Positions 32,584 to 42,476 of a DNA stretch of 64,000 nt are shown in pieces. The position numbers and the translations under genes were made by a program. The stretch spans positions 248,001 through 312,000 of the forward strand of contig NZ_CP041764.1 in the NCBI RefSeq assembly GCF_009817885.1, in the 5' to 3' direction. This DNA comes from Serratia rhizosphaerae (GTDB lineage Bacteria; Pseudomonadota; Gammaproteobacteria; Enterobacterales; Enterobacteriaceae). Numbering within the stretch: position 1 is the first letter of the stretch; every line of letters starts with the position of its first letter. The notes beneath the pieces are model-generated. The model was given only the letters and a program-made list of their open reading frames with translations. It was not told the origin of the DNA and searched no databases.

Positions 32584-33594
32584 ATGGCCAGAAAAAGAAC
32601 CAAGTCAGCAGGACTCAATCTCCCTACCCGCGTTTATCCGGGAAAATCACAATATGAATACCACCCCGCCTGTGGGGGCTCGATTTCTCTTTGTCCGCTC
32701 GATGCTCCGCTTTCGCTCGTTTGGGCTCGATACGAAGCAGCATGTAGAGGCATTCAAGAGAAGGGTAATCTTGCAGGACTTATTGCTGACTTTTTTGACT
32801 CGGCGGATTTTTGTCGCCTCGGCAAAGAAACCAAAAACGATTACCGAAAATATTCAAAAAAGATAATCTCTGTTTTTGGAAAAATGGATCCTGATGCAGT
32901 GAAACCTCAACACATTCGAAAATACATGGATAAACGAGGAGTGACAGCCCCCACCCAGGCAAACAGGGAAAAAACTTTCATGTCGCGCGTGTTTGGCTGG
33001 GCGTACGAGCGCGGGATAGTAAAAATGAACCCATGCAAAGGAGTGAGGCAGTTTAAGGAGGAAGCTCGGGAACGCTATATAACTGATCGGGAATATGATG
33101 CACTGTATGTCGTGGCACCACCGCTCATACAAGCCGCCATGGAAGTAGCCTATCTATGCTGCGCCCGGCAAGGCGATATTCTGGCGCTAACGAAAGCACA
33201 AATATTGCCGGAAGGAATTTTTATCCGGCAGGGTAAAACTGGGAAAAAACAAATCAAAGCGTGGACAGAGCGGTTAAGGGCCGCCATAGAGTTAGCTGAG
33301 TCGCTGCCGCTGAAAGATGGCATGATCAGTATGTTCGTACTGCACCAGCAACGCGGTCACCGCTATACCCGCGACGGATTTAATAGCCGCTGGCAAAAAG
33401 CCAAGGATAAAGCCGCCGAGCAATTTCCTGATATCAGTTTCGACTTCACTTTTCACGATCTCAAGGCCAAAGGCATATCAGACCTCGAGGGTTCGCTCAT
33501 GGAAAAACAGGCCATCTCCGGCCACAAAACCATTACGCAAACGGCGCGCTATGATCGCAAAACGCAGATTGTCCCTGTTGTCGGCGGTCAGTGA
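32584..33594 (+). CDS. Tyrosine recombinase, prophage integrase for the leuZ site
   Basis: 336 residues. N-terminal arm domain (LNLPTRVYPGKSQYEYHPAC), SAM-like core (FDSADFCRLGKETKNDYRKY), catalytic domain: Arg in CCARQGDILAL, Lys in GKTGKK, FHDLKAKGISD, SGHKT, and Tyr in ARYDRK. The HxxR box reads HDLK, so the second arginine is replaced by Lys; I recall this in DUF4224-linked integrases. The gene points at the tRNA cluster and ends 138 bases from the 3' end of leuZ, a classic tRNA attachment arrangement. No second copy of the leuZ 3' end was seen elsewhere in the window. Confidence 0.92.
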   Translation: MARKRTKSAGLNLPTRVYPGKSQYEYHPACGGSISLCPLDAPLSLVWARYEAACRGIQEKGNLAGLIADFFDSADFCRLGKETKNDYRKYSKKIISVFGKMDPDAVKPQHIRKYMDKRGVTAPTQANREKTFMSRVFGWAYERGIVKMNPCKGVRQFKEEARERYITDREYDALYVVAPPLIQAAMEVAYLCCARQGDILALTKAQILPEGIFIRQGKTGKKQIKAWTERLRAAIELAESLPLKDGMISMFVLHQQRGHRYTRDGFNSRWQKAKDKAAEQFPDISFDFTFHDLKAKGISDLEGSLMEKQAISGHKTITQTARYDRKTQIVPVVGGQ

Positions 33595-33731
33595 TTTATG
33601 CATTTTTAGTACATAAACTAAAAATCATATTAGGAATGATATTAGGAAAGTCGATTTTTGGCACAAAAAAACCGCCTTACGGCGGCTTACGACACTGCTT
33701 TATTGCTTTGATTATTCAGTATATTTTCCCA

Positions 33732-33817
33732 TGGTACCCGGGGCGGGACTTGAACCCGCACAGCCATAAGCCGAGGGATTTTAAATCCCTTGTGTCTACC
33801 GATTTCACCACCCGGGC
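33732..33817 (-). tRNA. leuZ: tRNA-Leu (anticodon TAA)
   Basis: Acceptor GCCCGGG pairs with CCCGGGT (G-U at the first pair, as in Escherichia coli leuZ), CCA is encoded, and anticodon loop TTTAAAA holds TAA. A long variable arm is present. Its 3' end faces the prophage integrase and is the probable attB. Confidence 0.97.
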
Positions 33818-33827
33818 TCGGGAAAGT

Positions 33828-33901
33828 TGGAGGCGCGTTCCGGAGTCGAACCGGACTAGACGGATTTGCAATCCGCTACATAACCGCTTTGTTAACGCGC
33901 C
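33828..33901 (-). tRNA. cysT: tRNA-Cys (anticodon GCA)
   Basis: 74 nt with encoded CCA; acceptor GGCGCGT and anticodon loop TTGCAAA with GCA. It lies between glyW and leuZ in the conserved cluster. Confidence 0.97.
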
Positions 33902-33956
33902 GTATTCTGTTTGCCTTTTCAGGCTGAAAGCTGGCAATAACCAACCGTCTAAAATT

Positions 33957-34032
33957 TGGAGCGGGAAACGAGGCTCGAACTCGCGACCTCAACCTTGGCA
34001 AGGTTGCGCTCTACCAACTGAGCTATTCCCGC
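33957..34032 (-). tRNA. glyW: tRNA-Gly (anticodon GCC)
   Basis: 76 nt with encoded CCA; acceptor GCGGGAA, D-arm AGCTCAGTTGGTAGAGC, anticodon loop TTGCCAA with GCC. First of the three tRNAs after pgsA, likely co-transcribed with it. Confidence 0.97.
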
Positions 34033-34176
34033 ATCATCAGAACTTACTGATTTTTTTGCTAACTTTCTGCAAATCATCGCTGCCGTCTGATGCGATGCAT
34101 TCTACTTACCTGACGTGATGAGTCAACAAAATTGTTCACCCACCACGGCCGTTTGCCGATTTTTGCATCGAATCGA

Positions 34177-34725
34177 TCACGGTTCCAGCAAATCGTTACG
34201 CGCAGCGTTCAAATATTGGAACATTGACCAGAAAGTCAGCACCGCCGCGATGTACAGCAGACCGATAGCCGCATACTCAACGCTACGGTCAGGGCGCCAT
34301 AACAGCCCCACCAGCGACAACATCTGTGCGCTGGTTTTCACTTTGCCGATCCAGGAGACCGCTACGCTGCTGCGCTTGCCAATTTCCGCCATCCACTCGC
34401 GCAGCGAAGAAATAATGATTTCACGCGCAATCATCGTCGCCGCCGGCAGCGTAATCCACCAGGCGTGATAGTGTTCCGCCACCAGCACCAGCGCCATGGC
34501 GACCATCACCTTGTCGGCCACCGGATCAAGGAAGGCACCAAAGCGGGTAGTTTGCTTCCAGCGTCGGGCTAAAAAGCCGTCAAACCAGTCGGTTACCGCA
34601 GCAAACACAAAAATAATGGCGCAAACCATCGGGGCCCAGTTGAACGGCAGATAAAATGCCAGTACAAAGAATGGGATCAGAACTACGCGAAACAGGGTGA
34701 GCCAAGTCGGTATATTCAATTGCAT
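34177..34725 (-). CDS. pgsA: CDP-diacylglycerol-glycerol-3-phosphate 3-phosphatidyltransferase
   Basis: 182 residues, full length. The CDP-alcohol phosphatidyltransferase motif D-G-(x2)-A-R-(x8)-G-(x3)-D-(x3)-D is visible as [24 protein letters not shown]. Several hydrophobic helices surround it ([20 protein letters not shown] and others). It makes phosphatidylglycerophosphate in the inner membrane, the first committed step to phosphatidylglycerol and cardiolipin. It lies between uvrC and glyW in the conserved order. Confidence 0.97.
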   Translation of the reverse strand: MQLNIPTWLTLFRVVLIPFFVLAFYLPFNWAPMVCAIIFVFAAVTDWFDGFLARRWKQTTRFGAFLDPVADKVMVAMALVLVAEHYHAWWITLPAATMIAREIIISSLREWMAEIGKRSSVAVSWIGKVKTSAQMLSLVGLLWRPDRSVEYAAIGLLYIAAVLTFWSMFQYLNAARNDLLEP

Positions 34726-34782
34726 AATGCTACGGTAACTATCTGGCTGGAGTGGAATTAAGAGTATGTTGCTACATTGCCT

Positions 34783-36615
34783 TCAGTGTTTCAATGCATT
34801 ATAGATCTTTTCTGCCAATGCTTGTGAAATACCCGGCACTTTTGCAATTTCCTCAACGCTGGCGTTCATCAACGGTTGCAGGCCGCCCATAAATTTCAGC
34901 AGCGTTTGTCGTCGTTTCGGCCCCACCCCCTCAATCAGCTCCAGTGCGCTGGTATTTTTAACCTTGGCGCGCTTCTGGCGGTGGCCGGTGATGGCATGAT
35001 TGTGAGAATCATCGCGGATATGCTGAATCACATGCAGCGCCGGAGAATCCGCCGGCAGCGAGATCCCTTCGCCTTCAGGCACAAAGAACAGTGTTTCCAG
35101 GCCGGCTTTACGATCGGCGCCTTTGGCAATGCCAATCAGCCGCGGTTTGCTTTTATCCCATGCCACATCCAGCGAATCAAACACCTCTCGCGCCATGCCG
35201 AGTTGCCCTTTGCCGCCGTCGATAAAGATCACGTCAGGAATTTTTTTCTCTTCCAGCGCCTTGCCATAACGGCGTCGCAACACCTGCGCCATCGCCGCGT
35301 AATCATCCCCCGGCGTAATGCCCGTGATGTTATAGCGACGATATTCGGAACGCAGCGGACCGTTCTCATCAAAAACCACACAGGAAGCGACGGTCTGTTC
35401 ACCCATCGTATGGCTGATATCAAAACATTCCATCCGGGTAATGTTATCCATCTGCAGAACCCTCGCCAGTTCCGTCAGACGCTGATGAATCGTCGACTGC
35501 TGAGACAGTTTACTGGTTAACGCCGTCGCCGCATTGGTACGTGCCAGCTTAAGGTAACGTGCGCGGTCGCCGCGCGGCTTGCTCTGAATATGGATCTTGC
35601 GCCCCGCTACCTCGGACAGCGACGCTGCCAACAGATCTTTTTCCGGCAGCGTAAAGTCCAGCAGGATCTCCGTTGGCAAGGTACGCGACTGGCTGCCCTG
35701 CAGATAAAACTGGCCGACAAAGGTCTGCACCACTTCGCTAATGTCGGTATCGCCCGGCACTTTGGGGAAATAACTGCGGCTGCCAAGCACCTGACCCTGC
35801 CGGATAAACAGCACGTGCAGGCAGGCCATGCCGGCCTCAAAGGCGACGCCGATCACATCCATATCGTCACCGTGGCCGGAAACAAACTGCCGTTCCGTCA
35901 CGCGGCGCACCGCCTGGATCTGATCGCGCACCCGCGCGGCCTCTTCGAAATTCAGCGCTTTGCTGGCGTTTTCCATGCGCTCAATCAGCTGATGCAACAC
36001 TTGCTGATCCTTGCCGGATAAAAACAGCCGCACATAGTCAACCTGCTGTCGGTACTCGTTTTCGCTCACCAGACCGGCGACGCAGGGACCAAGGCAGCGG
36101 CCAATCTGATACTGCAGACAGGGACGCGAGCGGTTACGGTAAACGCTATTTTCACACTGGCGGACAGGAAACAGCTTCTGCAGCAGCGCCAATGTTTCGC
36201 GCACGGCATAAGAGTTGGGGAACGGGCCGAAATATTCGCCCTTGGCATGTTTGGCGCCGCGGTGAATAGCAAGCCGTGGATGCGTATCGGCGCTCAGAAA
36301 AATCAGCGGATAAGATTTATCATCACGCAAAAGAACATTATATCGCGGCTGATATAATTTGATGTAGTTATGTTCCAGTAACAACGCTTCTGTTTCGGTA
36401 TGCGTAACAGTAACGTCTATTTGCGCGATATTTTTAACCAGAGTTTCGGTTTTACGGCTGCCGACCTGCGCCCGGAAATAGCTTGCGAGGCGTTTTTTCA
36501 GGTCTTTTGCCTTACCAACATAGATAACCGTGCCGCCGGCGTCATACATACGATAGACGCCGGGCTGGCTGGTTACGGTCTTAAGAAATGCTTTAGCATC
36601 AAAACGATCATTCAC
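34783..36615 (-). CDS. uvrC: UvrABC excinuclease subunit C
   Basis: 610 residues, GTG start as in Escherichia coli. The N-terminal GIY-YIG nuclease ([20 protein letters not shown]) makes the 3' cut. A Cys-rich [20 protein letters not shown] segment, the UvrB-binding UVR motif ([20 protein letters not shown]), the RNase H-like 5' nuclease ([32 protein letters not shown]) and C-terminal helix-hairpin-helix pair ([18 protein letters not shown]) follow. Its start overlaps the uvrY stop by eight bases, so nucleotide excision repair is co-transcribed with the response regulator. Confidence 0.98.
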   Translation of the reverse strand: MNDRFDAKAFLKTVTSQPGVYRMYDAGGTVIYVGKAKDLKKRLASYFRAQVGSRKTETLVKNIAQIDVTVTHTETEALLLEHNYIKLYQPRYNVLLRDDKSYPLIFLSADTHPRLAIHRGAKHAKGEYFGPFPNSYAVRETLALLQKLFPVRQCENSVYRNRSRPCLQYQIGRCLGPCVAGLVSENEYRQQVDYVRLFLSGKDQQVLHQLIERMENASKALNFEEAARVRDQIQAVRRVTERQFVSGHGDDMDVIGVAFEAGMACLHVLFIRQGQVLGSRSYFPKVPGDTDISEVVQTFVGQFYLQGSQSRTLPTEILLDFTLPEKDLLAASLSEVAGRKIHIQSKPRGDRARYLKLARTNAATALTSKLSQQSTIHQRLTELARVLQMDNITRMECFDISHTMGEQTVASCVVFDENGPLRSEYRRYNITGITPGDDYAAMAQVLRRRYGKALEEKKIPDVIFIDGGKGQLGMAREVFDSLDVAWDKSKPRLIGIAKGADRKAGLETLFFVPEGEGISLPADSPALHVIQHIRDDSHNHAITGHRQKRAKVKNTSALELIEGVGPKRRQTLLKFMGGLQPLMNASVEEIAKVPGISQALAEKIYNALKH

Positions 36616-37264
36616 CGCTTAACAACGTCTCCGCATTGAACAATCCATGTCTGATAGCCAGGTGAGTTAACTCCACATCGCCGCTGATGTTCAGCTTGCT
36701 GAACATCCGGTAGCGGTAGCTGTTTACCGTTTTGGGACTGAGGTTCAACTGCTCGGAAATTTCGTTAACCTTCTTTCCTTTGGTAATCATTAACATAATC
36801 TGCAGTTCACGGTCAGAAAGGCAGCTGAACGGCGTTTCGGCTTCCGGCTCAAGCTGGCTTAACGCCATCTGCTGGGCAATGTCGGAGGCGATATAGCGCT
36901 GCCCGGCATGCACAGAACGTATGGCGTTCACCACTTCCTGCGGTGCGGCTCCTTTGCTCAGATAGCCGGCGGCCCCCGCCTGCATCACTTTCGCAGGTAA
37001 AGGATTTTCTGTGTGGATAGTCAACATGATGACTTTAATGTCGGGTGCATAACGCACAATCTTACGGGTGGCTTCCAGCCCCCCGATACCCGGCATATTC
37101 ATGTCCATCAGCACGATATCGACTACATTGTTGCGACACCACTTTACGGCATCCTCACCGCACTGGACCTCACCGACAACCTTTATGCCTTTGATATCTT
37201 CAAGAATGCGTCGTATCCCTGCGCGCACCAGTTCGTGGTCATCAACAAGAAGAACGCTAATCAA
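36608..37264 (-). CDS. uvrY: UvrY/SirA/GacA response regulator
   Basis: 218 residues from a TTG codon at 37264, with GGAG eight bases upstream. The receiver has the DD pair in [14 protein letters not shown], phospho-acceptor Asp in [12 protein letters not shown], and switch Thr and Lys in MLTIHTENP and YLSKG. The C-terminus is a LuxR/NarL helix-turn-helix ([37 protein letters not shown]). With sensor BarA it activates CsrB/CsrC-type small RNAs and so controls carbon flow, motility and secondary metabolism. Translation overlaps into uvrC. Confidence 0.97.
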   Translation of the reverse strand: MISVLLVDDHELVRAGIRRILEDIKGIKVVGEVQCGEDAVKWCRNNVVDIVLMDMNMPGIGGLEATRKIVRYAPDIKVIMLTIHTENPLPAKVMQAGAAGYLSKGAAPQEVVNAIRSVHAGQRYIASDIAQQMALSQLEPEAETPFSCLSDRELQIMLMITKGKKVNEISEQLNLSPKTVNSYRYRMFSKLNISGDVELTHLAIRHGLFNAETLLSGE

Positions 37265-37991
37265 GGAACAATCTCCAAAAAATAGGGGAGTAACGCAATC
37301 AGTCTCTGTTATTGCGACAGATATTACTTGTTTTTCAACAAAGAATGAATACAGATTAATATGTATACCCGATAAACTCTGCGGAACAGGCCTAATTTTT
37401 CGTATTTTCACACCTGACGACGCGAGCTTGCGACGTTGCGGGCGGATAAAAATCCGACTGCGCATATACCTGATCGAGGGGTCGCAGACAAAACAAGGGT
37501 GCAGTAAACACCCCGCCTGAGTAAAAATCAACGCGAGCAATCATAACCAGGCGTAATAATAACATCCTTTTCGCCGAGAATTAACTCTTTAAAATCACGG
37601 CGCGATAATAGCACATGCCTGACTGCAACGTTATCACTTTAGGCCTAAAATCATTGCCTGTCGCTATATGTATCAGCAAAGCCGTATTATTTACGATAGC
37701 ACCCGCCAATCAGCTCGCAGAAACATGCACATAAAGTGCTTATTAATCCTTTAAAAATATGCGTAATGCAATGTTGCAGACTTAATTCAACATACCTATT
37801 CACCAACGCGCAATAACTGCCAAGTATAATAAATACCATTAATATTCATCAGTCGACGAGGCTGCTGGCCCCACTGCAGTTTATGTTATACTCGCCAGCA
37901 GAAAGCGGCGCGACGCCTGGATGATGCGGGCGCCGGCGCAGCGCACATACGCACCTTTTTACGGCTATAGCCGCAGAGAACAGGAGATAAA
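37265..37991. other. Divergent intergenic region between uvrY and yecF
   Basis: No supported gene. It carries the uvrY promoter on the minus strand. Near yecF, TATACT at 37887-37892 could be a -10 box, with an untranslated leader of about 95 bases that ends in CAGGAG before the yecF start. Confidence 0.5.
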
Positions 37992-38216
37992 ATGAGCAAC
38001 ATCGATTTCACTACGTCCGCAAATCCAGAGACTCTGGCAACCGAAGTTGCCTGCCTGAAAGCCACATTAACGCTGATACTGAAATCGATTGGTCAGGCTG
38101 ATGCGGGCAAAGTCATTATCAATCTGGAGCGCTTTATTGATCAGCTCGAAGACCCGACGCAGGCAGAAGTGTTTAAAAACAGCCTGCAGCAAATCAAACA
38201 CGCCTACCGCCAGTAA
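37992..38216 (+). CDS. yecF: YecF/DUF2594 family protein
   Basis: 74 residues. ATEVACLKATLTLILKSIGQ, then ADAGKVIINLERFIDQLEDP, with the ending QIKHAYRQ, closely follows Escherichia coli YecF, which also neighbours uvrY. CAGGAG lies upstream of ATG. Soluble helical protein; function unknown. Confidence 0.93.
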   Translation: MSNIDFTTSANPETLATEVACLKATLTLILKSIGQADAGKVIINLERFIDQLEDPTQAEVFKNSLQQIKHAYRQ

Positions 38217-38258
38217 GCTACGCAGGAAGCAGGCCGGCGCTGCACCGGCCTGAACGAT

Positions 38259-38690
38259 TTAGCCGCGCCCGGGCTTCAGGGTAAAGCCGCTCTGCATGTC
38301 GCCGCCAATTCGCAGGTAACGCACGTCCCCGGCGCGCAGGGTCATCGGCTGCTGCCCGGCGGTCTCGCGCCAGATGCACAGATGGCTCTCAATCATATCC
38401 TGGCCAATGCTGACCACGTGATTGCCTACCGGCATACGAAATTCCGCCTTCTCTTTCGTCGCCAGCGACGCGGCGAATTCGCCGTCAACATAAACACCGG
38501 TACGGCAGGAGCCGGCCAGCATGCCGCTATCACGCACCACAACGACCGTGGCATACGGTGTGGTCGGCAGGTTTTGATAAAGCATCAGCCGGCTTGGCGG
38601 CGGAGATTTAGCCTGCTGCGGCGGTACCGCCTGGGTAGCGCAACCGGACAATAACACAGAGGAAATAAGTAACGCAGCGTAACGCTTCAT
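38259..38690 (-). CDS. Small lipoprotein
   Basis: 143 residues from ATG 38690 (AAGGAG six bases upstream). Signal peptide with lipobox LLSGC, a Pro/Gln-rich linker, then a beta-rich domain (ATVVVVRDSGMLAGSCRTGV, YVDGEFAASLATKEKAEFRM, VGNHVVSIGQ) with paired cysteines. The fold pattern resembles DUF2846-type lipoproteins, in which a short beta domain reports GxxxxxVxVDG. Probably outer-membrane anchored. Convergent with yecF, from which it is separated by 42 bases. Confidence 0.82.
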   Translation of the reverse strand: MKRYAALLISSVLLSGCATQAVPPQQAKSPPPSRLMLYQNLPTTPYATVVVVRDSGMLAGSCRTGVYVDGEFAASLATKEKAEFRMPVGNHVVSIGQDMIESHLCIWRETAGQQPMTLRAGDVRYLRIGGDMQSGFTLKPGRG

Positions 38691-39310
38691 CCTGAACTCC
38701 TTAAAAAAACAGGCCCCAATAGTAACAAGATAATCCCGGCCTGCATCTAGCATCCCGCAGCTTGGCAAAAAATAAGATTAATCCCCACAGCGTCCTGAAG
38801 CAACGCCTAGATTACCGGCCAGACGCACAACGATGCAAACCGACATATCTAACGGCTGCAACCGGACTGCCACCCTCGTCCGCCAGACTATCACAGCAAT
38901 CCTTGACGCCCGGAAAATTAAACGTCAAACGTTCGCCTTGGGTATTGTTAAGAACAAGCCTCGCAATTTATTTGCATTCAAATAGAATTATCCTAGCCAT
39001 AATTATGCATTAATCTAAAATTCACGATATTAATTACGCTATAGCGCATCGACACAATAATATAAATCTCCGTTATTTTTCCTAATCGTTTATTTTTCCT
39101 ATAATGCCGGACGTTATCGGCCACCACGCCAGCGTTTTCCCGTGCAGTTATGTCCGCCGGTAATGATAACGACGCGTCTGCCAGCATCACGCTGACAACG
39201 TGATACCCGCAGCGGTGCGATACGCCATTTTTATCATCGGCGCTAAAGGAAAGAATCATCTTAATCAGAAACACGTCGCGCTTGATTATAAACAAGCGAA
39301 TAGGGATATA
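38691..39310. other. Intergenic region without a supported gene
   Basis: About 620 bases. Short frames occur on both strands, but none has a ribosome-binding site or a recognisable product. The right part (38.95-39.31 kb) is AT-rich, unlike the flanking core genes, and precedes a decayed lipoprotein gene. Confidence 0.5.
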
Positions 39311-39651
39311 ATGAAAACATACTGATTTTTAATGATCATTCCCGCACGTTTCCTCTCCGGGTGCGTTCAGTGGGCGCGTAACGACGCCAGTAACACCATC
39401 TGGCAGGCCGAATATGCCAAATGCAAGGAGCGTGGGTACCTGCACTTTCCGCCAGACGTCGTCAGAGACGTCGAGGTTGATTACCACGATCGATACGTTT
39501 CCTGTGAAAAGAACAAGAAAATCTGCCTGGACGGCCACCGTTATGAACACTACATAGCGACAACAACAAAGACGCCTGCAACGCCATCATAAAATCCTGC
39601 ATGTACGCGAAAGGTTGATATGAAAAGGTCTACGATTGGCCACACAGCTAA
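39311..39651 (+). pseudogene. Decayed small lipoprotein gene
   Basis: In frame, ATGAAAACATAC is followed by TGA, then FLMIIPARFLSGCVQWARND, giving a lipobox FLSGC once the stop is ignored. The Cys-rich body ASNTIWQAEYAKCKERGYLH follows. A frameshift near 39.56 kb moves the frame to DACNAIIKSCMYAKG, a second TGA, and YEKVYDWPHS. Family members I recall have WYEKVYDW there, so both TGA codons may be mutated TGG. One frameshift and two stops make it a pseudogene unless assembly errors are responsible. Confidence 0.7.
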
Positions 39652-39663
39652 ACCGACCTGAGC

Positions 39664-39816
39664 CTACTCGTCATCGCCGTGCGGCATGCCGGTTTTTGGC
39701 TTGCTTTTGTCGTCATGCGGCTTATCCTTTGCCGCTGATAATGCCTTGCCCATCAGCCATAACAGTAATGGCACTAACAACAGGCATAATCCCAGAGTAA
39801 TCAGCGCGTTTGTCAT
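39664..39816 (-). CDS. Small membrane protein (50 aa)
   Basis: MTNALITLGLCLLLVPLLLW, then LMGKALSAAKDKPHDDKSKP and a His/Asp-rich end: one N-terminal membrane helix and a charged cytoplasmic tail. ATG 39816 has GAAGG close by. It follows the hydroxyproline operon by 47 bases and could be its last gene. No family recognised. Confidence 0.6.
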   Translation of the reverse strand: MTNALITLGLCLLLVPLLLWLMGKALSAAKDKPHDDKSKPKTGMPHGDDE

Positions 39817-39863
39817 CCTTCATCCGCCTGTTTCGTGGAGTATTATGCCTGAGTGTAGCAGTT

Positions 39864-41123
39864 TTATGCGTCGGATTCGCGCTCTGTGCCGTGCAGCAGG
39901 GTCGCCGTGCGCACCGGCGTCAACGGCGCCCGGGGCGTTGCCAGCGGCCAGCCAAACAGGTAACGCGCCGCCGTTGCGCAGACTTTCCCCTGACAGGCGC
40001 CCATCCCGCAGCGGCTGGTCAGTTTGGCGCTGCGCCAGTCTGTCTGTCCGGCCACCTGCCCCAGCGTCACATCCTCGCAGCGACACAGTAGCGTTTGCGC
40101 CGTCGCCAGTTTTTTTAACGCGGGATCCAACCGGAACGTCCCCGCGACCACGGCGGCAAAACGCTGCCAGCGCTGACGCGCCCGTAACAGCCTCGCCGGC
40201 AGTGACGCACCGCTGGCGGCATAGCCGGCTATCGCCCCCTCCGTCAGCGCCAGTTCACTGCCCCCAACGCCGGCGCACTCCCCCGCCGCGTAAATATGCG
40301 CCACGCTGCTCTGTTGCCGGGCGTTCACGGCCACCGCCTGCCGTGCTATCCGGCAGCCCAGCAATAGCGCCAGCTCAATATTCGGCACCAGCCCATAGCC
40401 GCAGGCCAGCCAATCACAGGCCAGCCGACGCACGCGTCCACGTTCTTGCACCTCGATACTGCCCAGCCGGTGCTCGCCATGGGCGGCCAACACATAACTG
40501 TCGCCGCGGTAACGCGCGTTAAACAGCCGCACGGACTGCCGTAGCTTGCCTGGCCAACGCCATAATCCCCCGACAAAACGCGCCGTGCGCCGCAGAGGCG
40601 CCTGTTCCGCCAACAGTACCACCTCGCCGCCGGCCCGGCGCACCGTATCCGCCACCGCCAGCAGTAACGGCCCACTGCCGGCGATCGCCACCCGCTGGCC
40701 GCGGATGTCCAGCCCCTGCTTGATTTGCGCCTGCAGGCCGCCGGCGCCGGTCACGCCCGGCAATGTCCAGCCGGGAAACGGCAGCAACAGCTCACGCGCG
40801 CCGCAGCACAGGATAAGACGCCGATACTCAATCATCCCGCAATGCTGCGCATCCTCATACAACAGCCGCCGCATGCCGCACAGCGCCACCACTTTGCAAC
40901 TGTGCAGCCAACGGATATTGCGTTGCGCCGCCACCGCCTGGCGGTAATAACGCGCCAGCGCCGGCAGCGCCACCGCCGGTCCGGTGCGCCAGATTTGCCC
41001 CCCCGGATGTGGGTTATCGTCCAGTAACAGCACCGATTTGCCGCTTTGCGCCGCAGCCAGCGCGGCGGATAATCCGGCCGGCCCCGCGCCAATCACCACG
41101 ATTTCACCGTACAGATCAGCCAT
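39864..41123 (-). CDS. D-hydroxyproline dehydrogenase, FAD/NAD(P)-binding subunit with BFD-like [2Fe-2S] site
   Basis: 419 residues. It has a dinucleotide motif at the start (IVVIGAGPAGLSAALAAAQS) and another at VAIAGSGPLLLAVADTVRRA, as in NADH-dependent disulfide-reductase-like enzymes. The C-terminal segment LLCRCEDVTLGQV...SRCGMGACQGKVC is a BFD-like four-cysteine Fe-S site. Hydrogen cyanide synthase HcnB, opine oxidase and D-hydroxyproline dehydrogenase subunits share this layout. It overlaps the small ferredoxin-like gene by eight bases. With the two preceding subunits it oxidises cis-4-hydroxy-D-proline to pyrroline-4-hydroxy-2-carboxylate and passes electrons on. Confidence 0.88.
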   Translation of the reverse strand: MADLYGEIVVIGAGPAGLSAALAAAQSGKSVLLLDDNPHPGGQIWRTGPAVALPALARYYRQAVAAQRNIRWLHSCKVVALCGMRRLLYEDAQHCGMIEYRRLILCCGARELLLPFPGWTLPGVTGAGGLQAQIKQGLDIRGQRVAIAGSGPLLLAVADTVRRAGGEVVLLAEQAPLRRTARFVGGLWRWPGKLRQSVRLFNARYRGDSYVLAAHGEHRLGSIEVQERGRVRRLACDWLACGYGLVPNIELALLLGCRIARQAVAVNARQQSSVAHIYAAGECAGVGGSELALTEGAIAGYAASGASLPARLLRARQRWQRFAAVVAGTFRLDPALKKLATAQTLLCRCEDVTLGQVAGQTDWRSAKLTSRCGMGACQGKVCATAARYLFGWPLATPRAPLTPVRTATLLHGTERESDA

Positions 41124-41364
41124 TGTCGCTCCTGGTTATATGCATATCGGCCTGGCACAACGTCTGGCAAGCCAGGCGTCGGACGCCGTTAATGCTGACA
41201 CGGCACTCCTGACAAATACCCATGCTGCAAAACGGCGCGCGCGGTTGCCCAGAGACCGACAGGCGACAGTGCGGTTGTGACGTCATACTCAACGCCGCCG
41301 CAACGCTGATGCCCACCTTGACCCACAGGCGTTCCCCATCAATCGTGATGGCAATCTTGCTCAT
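41116..41364 (-). CDS. D-hydroxyproline dehydrogenase, small [2Fe-2S] subunit
   Basis: 82 residues. FCSMGICQECRVSINGVRRL, then ACQT, supplies the CxxxxCxxC plus distal Cys ligands of a plant-type [2Fe-2S] cluster (HcnA-like). It overlaps the upstream and downstream subunit genes by four and eight bases, fixing stoichiometric translation. It should carry electrons between the two flavoprotein subunits. Confidence 0.9.
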   Translation of the reverse strand: MSKIAITIDGERLWVKVGISVAAALSMTSQPHCRLSVSGQPRAPFCSMGICQECRVSINGVRRLACQTLCQADMHITRSDNG

Positions 41365-42476
41365 GCGGAAACCTCCTCAACCGTCAGCAGCCGAACAGGC
41401 CGGTAAGGCGTATCGTCAATCGCCGGGCGCTGCCGCAGCAGACGGTCGGCGATCAGCGCCGCGCTGCCGAGCGCGGTGGTCACGCCCAGTCCCTCATGCC
41501 CCAGCGCCAGCCACAGGCCGTCATGGACAGGATGAGGGCCCAGCAGCGGCAGCCCGTCTGCCGACGCCGCGCGCTGGCCGGTCCAACAGCGGATGATATT
41601 CATCTGCGCCAGCGACGGTACAAACTGTGTCGCCCGCTGCAACATTGTCGCCAGCAGCGACATATCCAACACGTCGTCCGGCGCGTCAAACTGGCGTGAA
41701 GAGCCGAGCAGCAACTGGCCGGTGGGGCGCGCCTGCAGATTAAACGCCACTGAGGTGCCATTGCTGGCGTGCGCGCTGGCGCCGTACCCCAATTCCACCA
41801 GTTGATGACGAACCTGCGGCGGATAGCGGTCGGTGATCGCCAATTGTCCTTTTTTAGCCCGCAACAGCGGCTCTGCCAGCAGCGCATTGGCCGCCAGGCC
41901 GCACGCCAGCAGCACGGCATCGGCCGTCAGCCGCGTGCCATCGGCCAGCCGCACCGCCTGTGGCTCCAGCGCCACGGCGCTGCCGCGATAGCGCACGATC
42001 GCCTCTCCCCCCTGCTCTATCAGCCAGCGGGCCACATTCGGCGCGTATACAATGCCGTCACCGGGGACGTGCAGCCCGCCGGCCAAACCGTGACGCAACA
42101 GCGGCTCACACCGCCGCAGCTCACCGGCGCTGACCAGACGGCTCTCCGCTTCAGCGGCGGCCAACCGCTGCTGCTTTTGCTCCGCCAGCGCCAGCTCATC
42201 TTCATGCTCAGCCAGCCACAGCGTGCCGCAGCTGCGCCAGGCGCAATGCTCCGGCATCTGCGCAACCAGCTCGCGCCACAGACGCAGCGAATAGGCGCAG
42301 AGCGCCAGCTCGGCCGGGTTGTCGGCCATACAGACCAGATGCCCCATGCCTGCAGCGGTCGCCCCCGGCAGGCCGTCATCCACCAGCGCTACCCGTAGCC
42401 CCCGACGCGCCAGCTGCCAGGCGCAGGCGCTGCCGATAATCCCGGCGCCGACCACAATCACGTCGGCGCGTTTCAT
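41361..42476 (-). CDS. D-hydroxyproline dehydrogenase, FAD-dependent catalytic subunit (DadA-like)
   Basis: 371 residues from ATG 42476, overlapping the epimerase stop by four bases. [20 protein letters not shown] is the FAD-binding Rossmann motif, followed by [12 protein letters not shown]. The C-terminus [20 protein letters not shown], then [19 protein letters not shown], is the D-amino-acid oxidase/DadA ending (GhxGxGxTxa). It oxidises cis-4-hydroxy-D-proline. Gene order epimerase, catalytic subunit, ferredoxin, FAD/NAD subunit matches hydroxyproline clusters of Pseudomonas and relatives. Confidence 0.9.
   Translation of the reverse strand: MKRADVIVVGAGIIGSACAWQLARRGLRVALVDDGLPGATAAGMGHLVCMADNPAELALCAYSLRLWRELVAQMPEHCAWRSCGTLWLAEHEDELALAEQKQQRLAAAEAESRLVSAGELRRCEPLLRHGLAGGLHVPGDGIVYAPNVARWLIEQGGEAIVRYRGSAVALEPQAVRLADGTRLTADAVLLACGLAANALLAEPLLRAKKGQLAITDRYPPQVRHQLVELGYGASAHASNGTSVAFNLQARPTGQLLLGSSRQFDAPDDVLDMSLLATMLQRATQFVPSLAQMNIIRCWTGQRAASADGLPLLGPHPVHDGLWLALGHEGLGVTTALGSAALIADRLLRQRPAIDDTPYRPVRLLTVEEVSA

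Noticed and set aside
33600..33731. Left attachment core for the leuZ-directed prophage sought by matching the tRNA 3' end elsewhere
   Set aside because: By eye I found no second copy of the leuZ 3' segment in the window, so no attL/attR pair is annotated.
38762..39295. Two frames (83 codons plus, 100 codons minus) between the two lipoprotein genes
   Set aside because: Neither has a usable ribosome-binding site or recognisable motif, so they were left as intergenic.
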